Assembly (NCBI GenBank): GCA_003260075.1
Contig: QLIY01000239.1
Coordinates: 51,599-115,598, forward strand
Origin: Phallusia mammillata
Taxonomy: Eukaryota > Chordata > Ascidiacea > Phlebobranchia > Ascidiidae
DNA: 64,000 bases
Direction: 5' to 3'
The notes beneath the pieces were generated by a model. It saw nothing but the letters and a program-made list of their open reading frames with translations. It searched no databases and was not told the DNA's origin. Every line of letters starts with the position of its first letter. The stretch's first letter is position 1. Position numbers and translations under genes: made by a program. This document shows positions 37,234 to 50,100 of the stretch, piece by piece.

Positions 37234-37392
37234 CAGTGCTTCTGAAACTTTTGGTAGCAATGAATTTCAACGTAAAAAGTTCCCCTCAGAAACTTGCTTT
37301 CAATCAGTTGCTTTTACGGAACCCTGAAGCCATCCTACGGACCCATAAGTGGTCTGCGAACCCTAGGTTTTGATCATTCATGGGAAGCACTG
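37234..37392. mobile_element. hAT-type remnant (159 bp)
   Basis: Ends CAGTGCTTC and GAAGCACTG are perfect inverted repeats. Inner words (GGAACCCTG, CGGACCCATAAGTGG) resemble the element at 36405. No target duplication is visible, perhaps because the left flank is a microsatellite. Confidence 0.55.
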
Positions 37393-38084
37393 CCTCAACT
37401 TGTCAATGTCAACAACTCAACTCTTGATAAACCGTAATAACTTATCCTCACAATGATTGACTTCAATGCTTGCTACAAGTTTATCAAGTCGCAGTGAAGT
37501 TATTCGTTGGTAACTAAGTAACGCTTGAATGATGCCGCACGTGTCCATAGAAATAACAAGTAAAAACTGTGTTTCGCGCCAATAAAATTCCTCTTTTTTT
37601 TGAGAAGCGCCTTTCGTCTTTCGAAAACCAATAACAAAAACATCGAATAAAGTAAATAATTACTGCCAATGCACTTGTCACGCGGTGACAACATATATTT
37701 GCAGCAAAATAACATTGTAAGTTCACACCGAAGCATGACATCAACGTAAAAGTAAAAAAAGCAACGAGCCAAGTGAATCAAAATGCAAACATACAATCAG
37801 TGGATTCATTTCGTTGATATAAAAATTTTGAAAATGTGCAGTATATACAGATGACCATTGCATTATAAAACAGAAAGATTTAAATTCATTAGGTTCATCC
37901 GGCTGTTTTGTTACAAAACAAACCTCGTTTTGTTACATACAAAACAAATACTTATAGTACGTGTTATAAAGACATCGCTCAAAAAATAATCACAAACAGT
38001 TTGGTCCGAAACTTTTTTGCAGATAAAATGTCTTCAGGTACTCTTAAGAACCCTTTTAAGCCCATTTTAGCAAATTTCTACTTC

Positions 38085-38581
38085 TTATGTCATGCTATGC
38101 ATTTCAAGAAGCATGCCAATGTCCTGTTCATCCGGAACTTCTGCAACACCATTTGAACTGTCTTCTTTTCTTTGCAAGTATCTTGCTGCCGGAATTTCAA
38201 GCCACAGCACCAACATGGCGGCAAAGAAACAACAAGTTGCCACGATGAAACTGTACGTATATGATTGCGTTGCGTCAAACAAAGCACCTGAAACAGTTTT
38301 ATAATGTTAAACTAGTGTAACTTGACACCAGAGGAGATGCTATGGTGAAACATAACATCATCAAAACTAATACATTTAGGCCAAAATAACAAGAAACCCA
38401 AGTGTTAATTTACATTCAATAAAACATTATTTTATGAAGTGAGTTGAGTTTACAAAGACGTTTGAGTAGAGCAGTGACAGGAGATGTTAGTCAGACTGGG
38501 CTTTTCAAATTGTGTTTGGGTCAAATCGGGCCAGGTTCGGTGCATATATTATTGTTACCATATGTAGGTTATATAGTACCT

Positions 38582-38620
<39 letters not shown>

Positions 38621-41600
38621 CACATACGCCGCTGAAGAAAAGGCAAAACCCGTAGGCACTTCTTAGTTGTCGCACGCCTAAAGTGTCCACCGTTACTGGT
38701 AGAATGTTTCCTTGCCAACTGCCCGAACCGCAGCCGAACACTATACAGTATATTGCCATTGTTAAGAACGAGTTGGCTAACAAGCTGAATGCGCTTGCAA
38801 TGCCCATCACTGTGATGTAGATCTTGTGCAAATGAATTCTCCTCAAGTAACCTTTGTCAGCGAAGTAACCCGAGGTCAACTGGGCAATGACTTCAGATAA
38901 CCCGATAAGTGAAAGCAACATTGCCGATTCGTATTCGCCGATACCCAAGATTTTAGCCCTTGCTACTGTATGAACCAAAGTGATCGAATAGCCAAATTGT
39001 GTCATAACTAAGTTTGTCGTGACAACAGCCCAAAGTGGATTCTTTAGTAAAGAAAAGTCCAAGGCTTTTTTCTTCTGGGGTTGGTACACGGGCTCGATCT
39101 GTGGAAAATGGTCCACGATAAGCGATTCGGTAATGCCGTATTCAGTGACTCTTTTTTCAATCTCTTTTTGCTGCTGTTTTAAGCGTTGCTTTTCAGCGAG
39201 AGCTCGTCTTGCAACCAGTTTGTAGCCTTCCTCAGCGTTGTTAAACGACTCTTCGTTTACGCTAGGTGGCATGATGCTATCCCTGTGCCGTTGCAGGGTT
39301 TCCCTATGGTCGAACTTGAGTTCATCTTTTAACCTTACTGGCCGGAGAAGCAAGGCACAGGCGAACAGATGAAGCTCCATTCCAGCAACAACTAGTAGAC
39401 AACCTTGCCAACCGTACAAGTCGACTAGCAGTTGTAGAACTGGGGCGAGAAAGAAAGTTGCCCCGCCTCCGGACCGAGATAGACCGTTTGCAAGAGATCG
39501 TTTGGTTTTGAAGTATCGGCCGATCATCGTAAGAGCGGGCAAAGAAGCCAGCGCAAATCCGAATCCTGAAACAAATAAGTGAACGTTTGTTTTGGTATGT
39601 TTATGGAATGCCTGGCAGCACGACACATGGAATCGCGCAATTTGGATAATGGTCTTTTGTACAGTGTGGGCTTATAGCACTTAAGTTGTCAGTTAAGATA
39701 AACATAAACTAATAACTGGGATCAGCCCTAAAGCGTACATGTAGATTGTAGACCAACAAACAGGACACAGACATATGTAAATCATAGTACGCCAGACATT
39801 TTAAAGGCGTCATGCCGACTCAGCAGGTCACCAAGCATTCTTATATGTCAAGGCGTTAACGTAGGGCACAATGGGGATGCAAGTTGATTTTGCCATATGG
39901 GAATGCTTGGTGATTGACTGGTTCAGTATGGTGCATTAAATAGGCCTGGCTTAATATGATTTAATATTATGCATGCTGCATTTCGTTGCAAGCTCAAGCT
40001 GCTGAAAATCGCATTTCAGGCAAGATAGAGCAACGAAATGTTTACCTGAGACGCATCCGAGGGAGACATACAAGTAGTAGGGTGAGGTGGCAAACATGCT
40101 GATGATCAGACCAATCGTAACGAGTGTAGCTCCCCAAGCAACAACCTTCCTTTCGCCGTATTTGTTGCTTAAAGCTGCCGCCAACGGAGCTGAAATACAA
40201 TTTATTGGCGTTCCCGTATAGACTTAACATATGTACAGCTAAAGAACAAATACGCGCTACTTTTGATAGGACTTCATCGTACTTTTTGGATCTGCCTGTT
40301 TTGATATAAGTTGATGGTTTAAAAATAAAGCTTTTAATATGTTCAAGGGAATGTAAATGATTTTACTTCGTTTTAAAAGATAAACACCAAGAAAGGTAAA
40401 ATGATTTGACCAATGTTTGTGACCATTCTAAATTGTTGTTTATTCTAAAAACTCGTTTTGGCATCATTGCTATCTGACACACCTGGTTAATATAACTCAG
40501 GCAAATGTACACGTAATTTTAAAATACCATACTGCTTGGCAACTGTTGTAACGGCAATTTTTTGAGGTAGACTAAACAAACGAATTAAACAGAGAAGAGT
40601 CTCACCAGCCGAGGCGCGCATGGAAAGCGAGATGGAATTGATCCACGAGATGGCGCCAGCACTCCCCTGAAAGTAAGTTCGGAATTCTGGGAAAAGAACG
40701 CCCAGGGATTTAAGCATTCCAATCACCAGGCAGTTGTCAATCCACACTGCCACGACGACCACCCATCCCCAGCCTCCATCAGGCGGTTCAACGTATCTGA
40801 ATGGAACACATTTTCGAACGGTTTCGTACAAAAATGTAGCATGTCAGCGACCAATAAAGTAATGCTGCATTAGTTTTGTAATGGGGGAACTAAAGTAATC
40901 GATAAGTTCGTTAGAGCTAGACGATTTTTATCGGTATGTATTAAACCATCAATAGAGAGACGTTTTAAAAAAGTTACAGTTAAATATATGTTAAGGTGAA
41001 GCGCTGTCATTTAGTAGCATGTTAAAAAAACACACATCGACCTTGTCCTAACCTTGCTATATGCCCAAAAGTTAGGCATTAGAGGGCATCACAGGCAATC
41101 TTATTTCATTAGGATTTCAATTTAACATGTCAAATGCCTCATAATGAAGCAACATTAAGTTTAGCTCTCCCATTGGGCAACGTGAGAAATAACATGTAGG
41201 CCGGGTTTATTGAACAAGGCAAAGAGGTTATGTAAGCAACGGGGTTGGGTAATAATTAAACGGGTGGTGCGGCGTCGCAATGTGCACCAGCGGGTGTTTT
41301 GACGAACTTAATGTTGCCATACAAAGGTCGCCTTATATGACGTGCATGTGTCAATATTTCCCGGTATGGCATGCGGTCAACAAAACCGCGGGCAAACATC
41401 AGCTCGACGTGTGCCGGCTGCATTTCAATCAAAGGGCGGATTTAAGGGCCGATGTGTTGCCAAACGTGTGTAAATAAGTGCAGGGTTTTATGAGACCCGC
41501 CAAGAAGAGGCAACGAACACACTAAATATGCATGTGATATACGTTCACACATTACTTACCCCCAGAATGCTATCTGTAAGGTGGTAATATATAGGTTACT

Positions 41601-42119
41601 GAAATGTTTATAACTCAGTTCATGCGTTTTCGACCCAGTTTGCTGCAAAACAATGCGCTTGGAAATTTCTCGTTGGGCGCGCTTCAATTCAGATTTCAGA
41701 CTCATTTTCAACTGTTCCTAAGGATTCAAAGAAAACTTCGTTCCGCAATTTTTATACAACAAAGTTCATTTAAGCCGAACTGCTGTACATGGACAGGGAC
41801 ATAAAATAAATGGTCACGCAATAGCAACATTTTCAAATATATATATTTTTTGCTACTGATTTCAACCTAAATTGCGTCACTTGAACCTTGTATCCAACTA
41901 AAAATCTGAATCGTACCGATTTAAATCTTGTACAACAAATTCCACTTACTTTTTCTCATTTACAATCAGCGGTTGAGGATCGCGCAGTGACGCACGCTTG
42001 GAGTATGACGAAGTGGTTGATGACGTAGAAGTGAGGTGGGGTCTTAGTTTTCCATTGACGGTGGTTTGAACAGTTGTAGGAAACCTGCCAGCGGTTGTAA
42101 TTGCCTCAAACTCAGACAT
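38085..42119 (-). CDS. SLC16 monocarboxylate-transporter family protein, five exons
   Basis: Exons: 41950-42119, 40606-40796, 40046-40189, 38580-39565, 38085-38287. The motif YVEPPDGGWGWVVVVAVW is the SLC16 signature at the start of TM1. Next come LAAALSNKYGERKVVAWGAT (TM2-3 loop), FALASLPALTMIGRYFKTKR (TM4-5), SRSGGGATFFLAPVLQLLVD, a cytosolic loop of about 90 residues, SGYFADKGYLRR (TM8-9 loop) and FDATQSYTYSFIVATCCFFA (TM12). The family carries out proton-linked or facilitated transport of monocarboxylates, amino acids or thyroid hormone; the substrate here cannot be assigned. Residues 1-56 are a non-conserved N-terminal tail. A run of 37 G (38582-38618) replaces the end of exon 4 at the TM11-12 loop. 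With 37 bases, exon 5 is out of frame by one, so real sequence is missing there. The ATG at 42119 follows a probable 5' UTR splice acceptor. Confidence 0.85.
38582..38618. other. G run (37) in SLC16 exon 4, probable gap placeholder
   Basis: On the coding strand the frame reads GVCG and then twelve prolines and Gln before the GTACTA donor. Family members have a short GPP-type loop here. The run length also misphases the next exon. Confidence 0.7.
39784..39957. repeat. Fold-back repeat in an SLC16 intron
   Basis: Arms 39784-39847 and 39893-39957 are imperfect inverted copies. Both end in CACCAAGCATTC followed by a TATATG/CATATG end near the centre. A single-arm relative is at 3833-3895. Confidence 0.6.
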
Positions 42120-44961
42120 ATTGACGAGTCTCTGTTCGTTTACAAGAAAACTGAAAAAAATCAACATCACATTTGGTTAAAATTTCGGAAATTTTCACTT
42201 AATATAGCAATAATGTCAATCATTGAACGATTTGCCAGTTTCAAACAAACACCGCCCATTGTATTATTACGGGCAAACACGGTCTTTTGTGTAGAAGTAC
42301 CCATTTAATTGAAAGCGTATTCTAACATTCGTTTGACTGACAGAAAAGGATCATTCTTTATTGTCGGGTGCAGTTACTGCTCATATGATCGATACGGTTG
42401 CCTTGGTAAAAAAACTTACCTTTTTTCATACCACTGGCTTGCAATATCCTGTTCACAGTACAACTTGACAAATACGTCGCGTTTTGAACTGAGGCTAAAC
42501 GTAATTTAATTTTCGCCTACAAAACTAATAACTGCAACAAATAAAAATATAGTTATACACATAAAATCGGAACGGAAATTTATAAAGGAATGTTTAGAAA
42601 CTTTGCGAAAACACCTAATGTCAATTATGTCGGATAAGCTCATCTTTGTTTGCAGTTACCCCTTGTCAATAACGCACTGAATAGTAAACTTTACGGAAGA
42701 AAAAGGGCACCGGAACGTTTATTACGTAATAAATATGCGGATGAATGACAAGATATAAAGCATTCTTCGTAAAACACCGGTTCAAACAACCGGCAAAAAA
42801 TGAAGCCAAAACTTTTGCACCAAACACTTCCTCTCACAAAATACGCAAAAAGGTAAGAGAAGCTAACAATTTTACAGATTTGTGCACGTCGAAAAAAACT
42901 GAATCTTTATGACATAACCACTTTTACAATATCCAACAAAAACGTAACCAACATATTCATCATTAATCGCTATTCGAATCTGTTCAAATCGCTTGTTGCA
43001 AGCAGAACCGCCCATGAAACGAGTTGACAAACTTGCACAATCGTCTGCTTCGAGTGGTGCAACGCCCATGTTGTCAACCTATTGCTGGCCTGCGGAGGAG
43101 TGTGAAAACATTTCGTTTGTCCTCCTCCAATTAATTATTGACCCCGGGAAATGCTGACTTGCCTCTTTTCGATTAGTCGCCGAAATGCAAACAACGAAAT
43201 ATAGGATCTCACACTCGACCAACAAACCATGCAAATTTACCTAAAACCAACAGGTGAAAAACATTTTTCGTCGAACCCGTAATAAATAAAAAGGCTACAT
43301 CTATTTTAAACGGTTTACTTTTTCAGTGCGGCAGAGACCTGGGATTTAATTTTGATTTTTGCATCCAATTCGAACCGTACAGACTGTTTAAAAATTGTTA
43401 GGAGTAACCTTTTATATTTCGTGGGTCTGAGAAGTCAATGCAATTGCGTCATAAACACAATCGACGACGTAAGTATTGGTCCGAGCCAACACCTGTTCCA
43501 GGCTGACCACGGCGTAGGCGACCGATAATGCATTGCCAATGTGTCTTTTCATTATCCGAAGTTACCCAACAAAACCCACATACAAAGAATGGAGGCATAC
43601 ATAGCGGGGCAAAGGTCTTGACAAACACGTGCTCTGGTGGAACAATAACCCAAGGGAAACAAACGAGTCGTATAAGTGCGTTACAACGCTCTACGCCCTT
43701 TTAACGCTGCGTTACAACGGGCGCTCTTTACCACAATTTTATTTCCGCAATAAACCATTCTGTACCCTGAACTCAATGTACAACATTTAAGCTTAAAGAG
43801 ATTAACATTTCAGATTGATTTGCTGTAAATAACTTTTACAGTCTTGTTTTCCACCTAAATTTTGCCATTAGCTGTTTGCAGTTGTAAATTCACACATTTG
43901 TAACAAAGGTACCTAATGTAAAACCGTTTTGATTGGTTGTTAACCGATGGGTCCCTTACGTGCATAAAACTTTACTGTACCTGCAGTGTTGTATTGAACT
44001 ATCTAGCACACGTAATGGTGCGACGGCTTGCAATTTACAAAGCCCTACAGCTTATTTGTTTAACCGGGTAATCCTTTATTAATGTATTACGAAATCTGGT
44101 TAAAATGCATCCACGATTAACGTGATAAGTTCTAAGTAATCAAATCTTTGTTTCTAAGTACCATACATCGGTGCAGTAGATTCAAACTTTTGTAAGCGTC
44201 ATTTTTTCATATGCTCGAAAAATATATCACTGGTCTTGAATTATCATACAGCTCTTTCTATTGAGCCCTATTTGCTTTTCATAGAAATATGATTACGACC
44301 ATCGATCGCATCAACACTACCCCCATTTTGGCCTCTCTAATGCACCTCTGTAATCACGGCTGCGGAGCCGATAAAGAAATTTCAAATGAATATTTAAATA
44401 GTTAACGATCCGATGTAGCACCAGACAAGCTACGTGTAAAATGTAAAAAGACCCAGTGAAGAATTGTAACCATTAGGAAAAAGTTATTTTAGGCACAAAA
44501 AGCACGTAAAACGATATACCTTAATTTGAATGATATGCAAAGGTAAGAATATACCCAATGGTTCCTTACAAATCAAATCTACAAGCAAGAGTGGTTTCTA
44601 GCTGATACAAAATGCCCTAAATCTTGTGTCACCAGACAAAAGACAAATGGCTGAACAAATAAAGGTAACAACCGTTTTACGAGTCAGTACAGTACATTGC
44701 GACATAACAGATGTATATTGCGCACTAAAAGTTTTATGACCTAGGAAGAAGTAGTTTTAAACATCTTTCAGTTTTACTAATACACTGCAAAATGATAACT
44801 TCCTCTCGTATGAGTAGGCTTCACAACACAAGCAACAGCGAAAAACAACTAGTATATCACTCTTTTCCGAAAAGTTTAAAGGCAAATTCTGATAGGACAG
44901 CCATAACAAAGCATCGCTTCCGCTTTAAAATCAGCATAAAGAATGACAACAAGATATATTC

Positions 44962-45191
44962 TAATCATAAACATTACTGCCAAGGTAGTGGTGTATATAG
45001 AATACATCGTGTAGACGTTTCGACAATCTCTGTTGTCATCATCAGTACATGTTTTCAATCAAGCTGTNNNNNNNNNNNNNNNNNTACAGCTTGATTGAAA
45101 ACATGTACTGATGATGACAACAGAGATTGTCGAAACGTCTACACGATGTATTCTATATACACCACTACCTTGGCAGTAATGTTTATGATTA
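44962..45191. repeat. Long inverted repeat around a 17-N gap, with hammerhead-like core
   Basis: Arm 44962-45067 and arm 45086-45191 are perfect or near-perfect inverted copies of 106 bases, separated by N at 45068-45084. In the right arm, CTGATGA (45108-45114), a stem-loop GACAA/TTGTC and GAAAC (45132-45136) follow in the order of a hammerhead ribozyme core. One extra T follows CTGATGA, and stem III is not convincing. The palindrome may be biological or a chimeric join. Confidence 0.6.
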
Positions 45192-45512
45192 AACTACTTT
45201 TCAAGTCCGTGCAAAGTGTTCCTAAAGATATATTCTGTTGTTTTGATTAGCAGCGTCAAAATCGCCTTACACTAGATTTTGTTCCTTTAACTGCGGATCT
45301 TGGCAACAACGTATTAAACAATGTACAACAACGAAAGCCTTTACATTGATAAACTGTCATAAACTGACGCATTTCACAAGGCAATTACATGCCCTCATGA
45401 CTTCTATTAAACGCTATCACCACAACATATTATCACTATTGAAAAATGTAAAATAATGTATTTAGTTCTGGTTGCAAAGCTGGTAGCAAACTAATTTTGC
45501 CTTACTTCGTTG

Positions 45513-45515
<3 letters not shown>

Positions 45516-45585
<70 letters not shown>
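45516..45585. other. G run (70), probable gap placeholder
   Basis: A pure run of 70 G residues. Flanks are not duplicated, so it may stand for a gap of estimated length. Confidence 0.65.
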
Positions 45586-45588
<3 letters not shown>

Positions 45589-46367
45589 CGGCTTCGTGCT
45601 GCTACAATAACTGAGGATGTAAACAACAGCTGATCGGGAGGCGACACGCTCTACTGCGCACCAATTGGCGCTCGCGGTTATTTGCTTCACTGGCTGAGCC
45701 TTGTTTTCATCGGGAATCCGTACGCCAATGCCTTTCCATCGATACAGTGCAAATGCCAATGCTTTCAGCAACCAGATTTATGTAAGAGATAACACCAATG
45801 CAACATCATTTTATGGCATACTAATTATTTTTGTATGTTTCTCCAAAATTTTGCCAAATATATCCTCTAAATGTTGCTTTCAGTTTCTGGAAGTACCCTT
45901 ACATCATAATACCTAATACTTGTCTGAACTCCTTGGCAAGTTAATAACCTTTTACGCCTGCAACTAAAAACCACAATTTAGCTTGTAAAGTAGATTTTAT
46001 ACTGATTGACCACGGACTGGCGCTGGGCATTGTTATGAACGACGGCGTTCTGCCAAAACAAAATAAGTTCAACTGAGGTCACTGCTTTAGAACTGCTGTG
46101 TGAAACTGTGCTGCATAAAGCAGCTAATGACGAACGGAATCGAAGTATAGCTAACCGATCGGAAGCAATAACAACTCGCTGCAGCGCTGAATAGCCGCAT
46201 TGACAAATTAACTTGCTGGCGGCATTGCCAATTCTGACCTACATTGCTTGCACTAGAGGTAAGGTAACCACAAAGGCCACCTGTTGCTCTTAATTGGTTC
46301 GGGGGAATTTATTTAAATCTTTGTTACTAAAATGATGTATATGCTTGGTACGATGGGTTTGCATGGT

Positions 46368-46480
46368 TCCATTTGGTGCTGTTTAGAAATGAGTGATTGT
46401 ATTGGTCCTATTTGGTGCTGTTTAGAAACAAGTGGTTTACATCGTGCCATTGTGCTCTGTTCAGAAATAAGTGGACTAAC
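46368..46480. repeat. 39-bp tandem repeat, three units
   Basis: The unit begins CCATTTGGTGCTGTTTAGAA. It starts near 46369, 46408 and 46447. The third unit is the most diverged. Confidence 0.7.
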
Positions 46481-46753
46481 AAATGTTAGAGACACGGTTT
46501 GTTTGAGTACAGGTCATCTATTCGAAGTGCACAACTTTTATTAACGTTATTTTCTGGCGAAGACCAAAGATAAAACAAATGTGAAGAGAGGTTAAATTTC
46601 GATACAATAGCTGCAGTTTACTTCTTATTAGACATTTGTTAATATTATCTAAGTTAGTTCAAAGGTAATGTAAGTCGCACATAAAATGAATTGTAAAATG
46701 GTAAATGTCCAATAAGAATCAGCAATGGCCAACGAATTTTGCAGAATTTAAAT

Positions 46754-46922
46754 AATCCACCACTGAATGCAAAAAAATGACTTGAGAAGAAGTCCTACAA
46801 CGTAACGCAGACGTTGTTGTGAATTGCTGATGGGGGGGGGGTATAATCCACCACTGAATGCAAAAAAATGACTCGAGAAGAAGTCCTACAACGTAACGCA
46901 GACGTTGTTGTGAATTGCTGAT
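46754..46922. repeat. Duplicated segment around a G run
   Basis: TAATCCACCACTGAATGCAA and about 75 further bases occur before and after ten G residues (46832-46841). One difference is CTTGAG versus CTCGAG. Confidence 0.75.
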
Positions 46923-47192
46923 GCAGAAATGTAATTTGCATGGTCCAAAGCGTTTACAATTTGAGATGTAGTATGACACTCCAAACACTTTATGTGATTT
47001 TTACTGACTTAAACTCTTAATATTGAACATTGTATGTCATCAAATGTTGATTACAGACGCGTAGGTTTCAACGTTTGTAAAGTTAAATAAAACCGACCGT
47101 AAGCACAAACAAAATACTTTCGAGATCTTTCTCATTTCCGGTTTGCATCATAAGTTTTATAACACGTATACAGGTTGACTCCGGTTTTAAGT

Positions 47193-50100
47193 TTAAGGAG
47201 ATGAGGCAGCAGCTACAGCGGCTGGAATGCTTTCCTTGCTGCTTGCTCGCGACGATGCCAAGCTTGATCGCCCTGAATGGCTTCCGTAGCTGTATCGCTT
47301 CCTGCCAATCTTCTCTAAAGGATAAAGCCTCAACCCCGTGTCCGTATCCACAACACTTCGCTTCATCAGTTCGCTGTAAGTGACATTTTCTTCCGTGTTT
47401 GGGTCAAAGAAGGTCTTCAAGCTGTCTTCCACGTCATCCATGGCAGCATCGGTACAAGCAGCCTTCACAATATCAGCCACCTTCTGATCGAGCAAGCCCT
47501 GCTCTACAGCGACGTCTAGCGGCAGGCGTATGTTTGTTTTGTGGTCAATAATTCCTCCTGTGGCAAGTTGAGCTTCAAGCAAGCGTATGCCATGTGATTC
47601 GATGACCAAACCTCGCTCCATTGCCTGGCCCAATGAGAGAACGTCAGGTGAGACACGTGACTTGTACCCGGTGACTGCCCGTTCTGCTCGAGAAACTACA
47701 GTTTCGTAGACTTTATCAAGAAGCCCGAGTTGAAAAGCTTCGCTAACTGACATCTGCCGGCCAGTTATGGGGTCTATGATATTACCAGTGGCCGCTTGTG
47801 CTTCCAGCAAGCTTATAGCGGTGCCCCTTCGTATTATTCCATCTTTTGCCGAACTATAGATTGATTTCTTTTCCCCTGATTCGGAGATCATTATGCCTGC
47901 AACTGGGCTTGTTCCACAAAGGAAGGGTTTCAACGCGTCCGGTACAGGCTTGTCTTCAACATCACCTAATTCCGCCATAGTTTCCTTAACCTCATCCGCT
48001 TTTGAGCTTGTTAATAAATTCAAATCTACCAAGTCTCTCAACTTCACGCTTCTTCTCCATCCACCTCGAATCAAGATGTCGTCAAACCGCGAAAGATCGC
48101 CTGCCTCCTTGAAGGAATTCTCTTCTTTCTCCTCTCCCTCTTTCTCTCCCTCCTCCTCTCCCTGCTCCTCCGGACACGTGGAAAGAGTGGGAGGAGCTGA
48201 CTCTTGAATGTCGGCGTGAGTAGGCTTAACTGAATTATTTGATGTTACAATATCGAAATCGTCAACGGCCGATGTATGCAGTGAGAAGTGAGTGGCCTTT
48301 TCCCGGTCGATCTCTACAACCGATGTTTGTTTCTTCACTGCTCCTTCTGAGTCCTCTTGATCTGGCATGAATGCATCGTCTGAACCTCCAGAAAGCTGAC
48401 ATTCTACAATGACAAAATGTATAGTAAGTAAAGTGTTAAAATAAAGATTTGTTTTTTTTCACAATCATACAAAGGATTTATCATTTTGCGTTGGCTATAC
48501 AGCAAATTAACAACGACTTAAAACTTTTTAAGCAATACAATGTAGGCCAATATGTACATGTAAACACTAATCAGATGCAAATTATTGTATAAGAAGTGTA
48601 ACACATAATTTTAGTTTCATTTTAAAACAGATTTTTCTCTTTTATTTTAAAATAATATACTTGGAGAGTCATTCTGGTTAAAAGTAAACGCCAATAGCAG
48701 AGAGTTTAATTGCATATACTGACCAAGGTTTGGTCGAGTGATTGGTTCCGGTGTCTGATCTATGGGAGGTCCAGTTTTCTGTTCAGATTCAGTAGTTCTC
48801 TCAAGAATACTGTTTCCATTTTCTACTCGAGAAGAATTTTCAGGGTTTTTCTACAAACCGAAATGTACCATGTTAGGTTGTATTTACTTATTACATTAGT
48901 TTTTTTAAACTGCAATATCTTCAACGTTCCCCTTAAACAGCAGTAGTGGCCATTTAGCGAAACCTAATAAAACATACGTCATGGACGGCTCCACATGCTG
49001 TCACAAAACCTAAGAATTGCGTGAAAATGGTAAAAATTGACAAAACTAAAATACAGCAAGCCCTCGAAATCATTAATTACCAAAACCATTGGAAATGCAT
49101 TGAAACCTGAGTATTATTGAATCAACTTTTAAAATTGTGAAAAAAGTGATAGGTTTCCACTTGGTCACATTACGCGGTTAGATGTTTTTCTCATAAACAT
49201 AAACAAATTTGATCGACCACATGCCAAGTCTAAATCCGTCCAGTGCTTATACACAAACAGGCTATACAGTTATCAACCAAATCTATCGAATATAGACAAC
49301 CGAATAGATCGAATTAACCTGTTACAAAATACCACCACGGTCAGATACTACATTCCCAATGATCTACATAACGTTGAAAACTGATCGGCCAAGATAAAAC
49401 TCAATAGGGGATCTCGGTCAAATTTTAGTGACATCAATACTTTTCGGATCTTTTAATCGCAGGGAAAGATCAAAATCAACACGGATGGTTTACGAGATCT
49501 GATGGAACTTGTTTAAAGCAACCGGGCAAGGCATCTGGAGGAATTTAATCTCTCCCGCATCTATTGCCTTTCATCAGTGGTTAACTTACAAGGAGTAGTT
49601 TTGTGCTCGACCCGTACACAACTTGTCCATTATAACCGCAGTAAAATCATAGGGTTTAACGCAGGAATTTTTAGCTAGATAAGATTTTGGAACAATGGTG
49701 GCACAGTTTATCGATTACGAAATTAGTTGATTGCCTATTTTTGGACAGCGCATCTTTCTTGGTAAATGACATAACAATAATGGTCAAAAGCAGTTTGCAA
49801 GTGACAATCATGCTTTATGTCAGCATTGGGTTCAAACAGCAAATAATTAATAACGTTGTAACAAACTTAAACCAAATTGGAGACTACAAGCATCAGAAAG
49901 CCCAATTTCACAGTAACATTATGTAGGGAGCAGTTCCGGTTATGCAAGGTGCGGTTTTCGGCCGAACAAAGATCAAAATGTTAGTTTGGTTTTGGTTTAC
50001 TGTAAAAACTCAAAGCGTGAAACATTGTATACCTGTGCTGTTTCATTTTCCCCCGCCTGAACTTCTGCTTTTAATTCTTGTATTGGTTTTTCTTCTTCAG

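Larger units (their letters stand above)
35480..38084. other. Intergenic stretch upstream of CEP170
   Basis: It separates the CEP170 start codon from the 3' end of the SLC16 gene. It holds two hAT-type elements, one carrying a nested element, and an (AGACC)5 microsatellite. The CEP170 promoter should lie just above 35479; no distinct core promoter motif is clear. Confidence 0.45.
42120..47192. other. 5-kb intergenic stretch between SLC16 and the plectin-repeat gene
   Basis: No exon is recognised. It holds a long palindrome around an N gap (44962-45191), a 70-base G run (45516-45585), a 39-bp tandem repeat (46368-46480) and a duplicated segment around ten G residues (46832-46841). The SLC16 5' UTR and promoter should lie at its left end. 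Confidence 0.45.

Noticed and set aside
45586-45775. tRNA-derived SINE
   Set aside because: The reverse complement has GCGCAGTAGAGCGTGTCGCC and TCCCGATCAGC, which recall tRNA-like SINE heads. No acceptable B box, terminus or second copy was found.
46368-46480. CRISPR-like array
   Set aside because: Three diverged head-to-tail units without distinct spacers in an animal genome; a minisatellite explains it.
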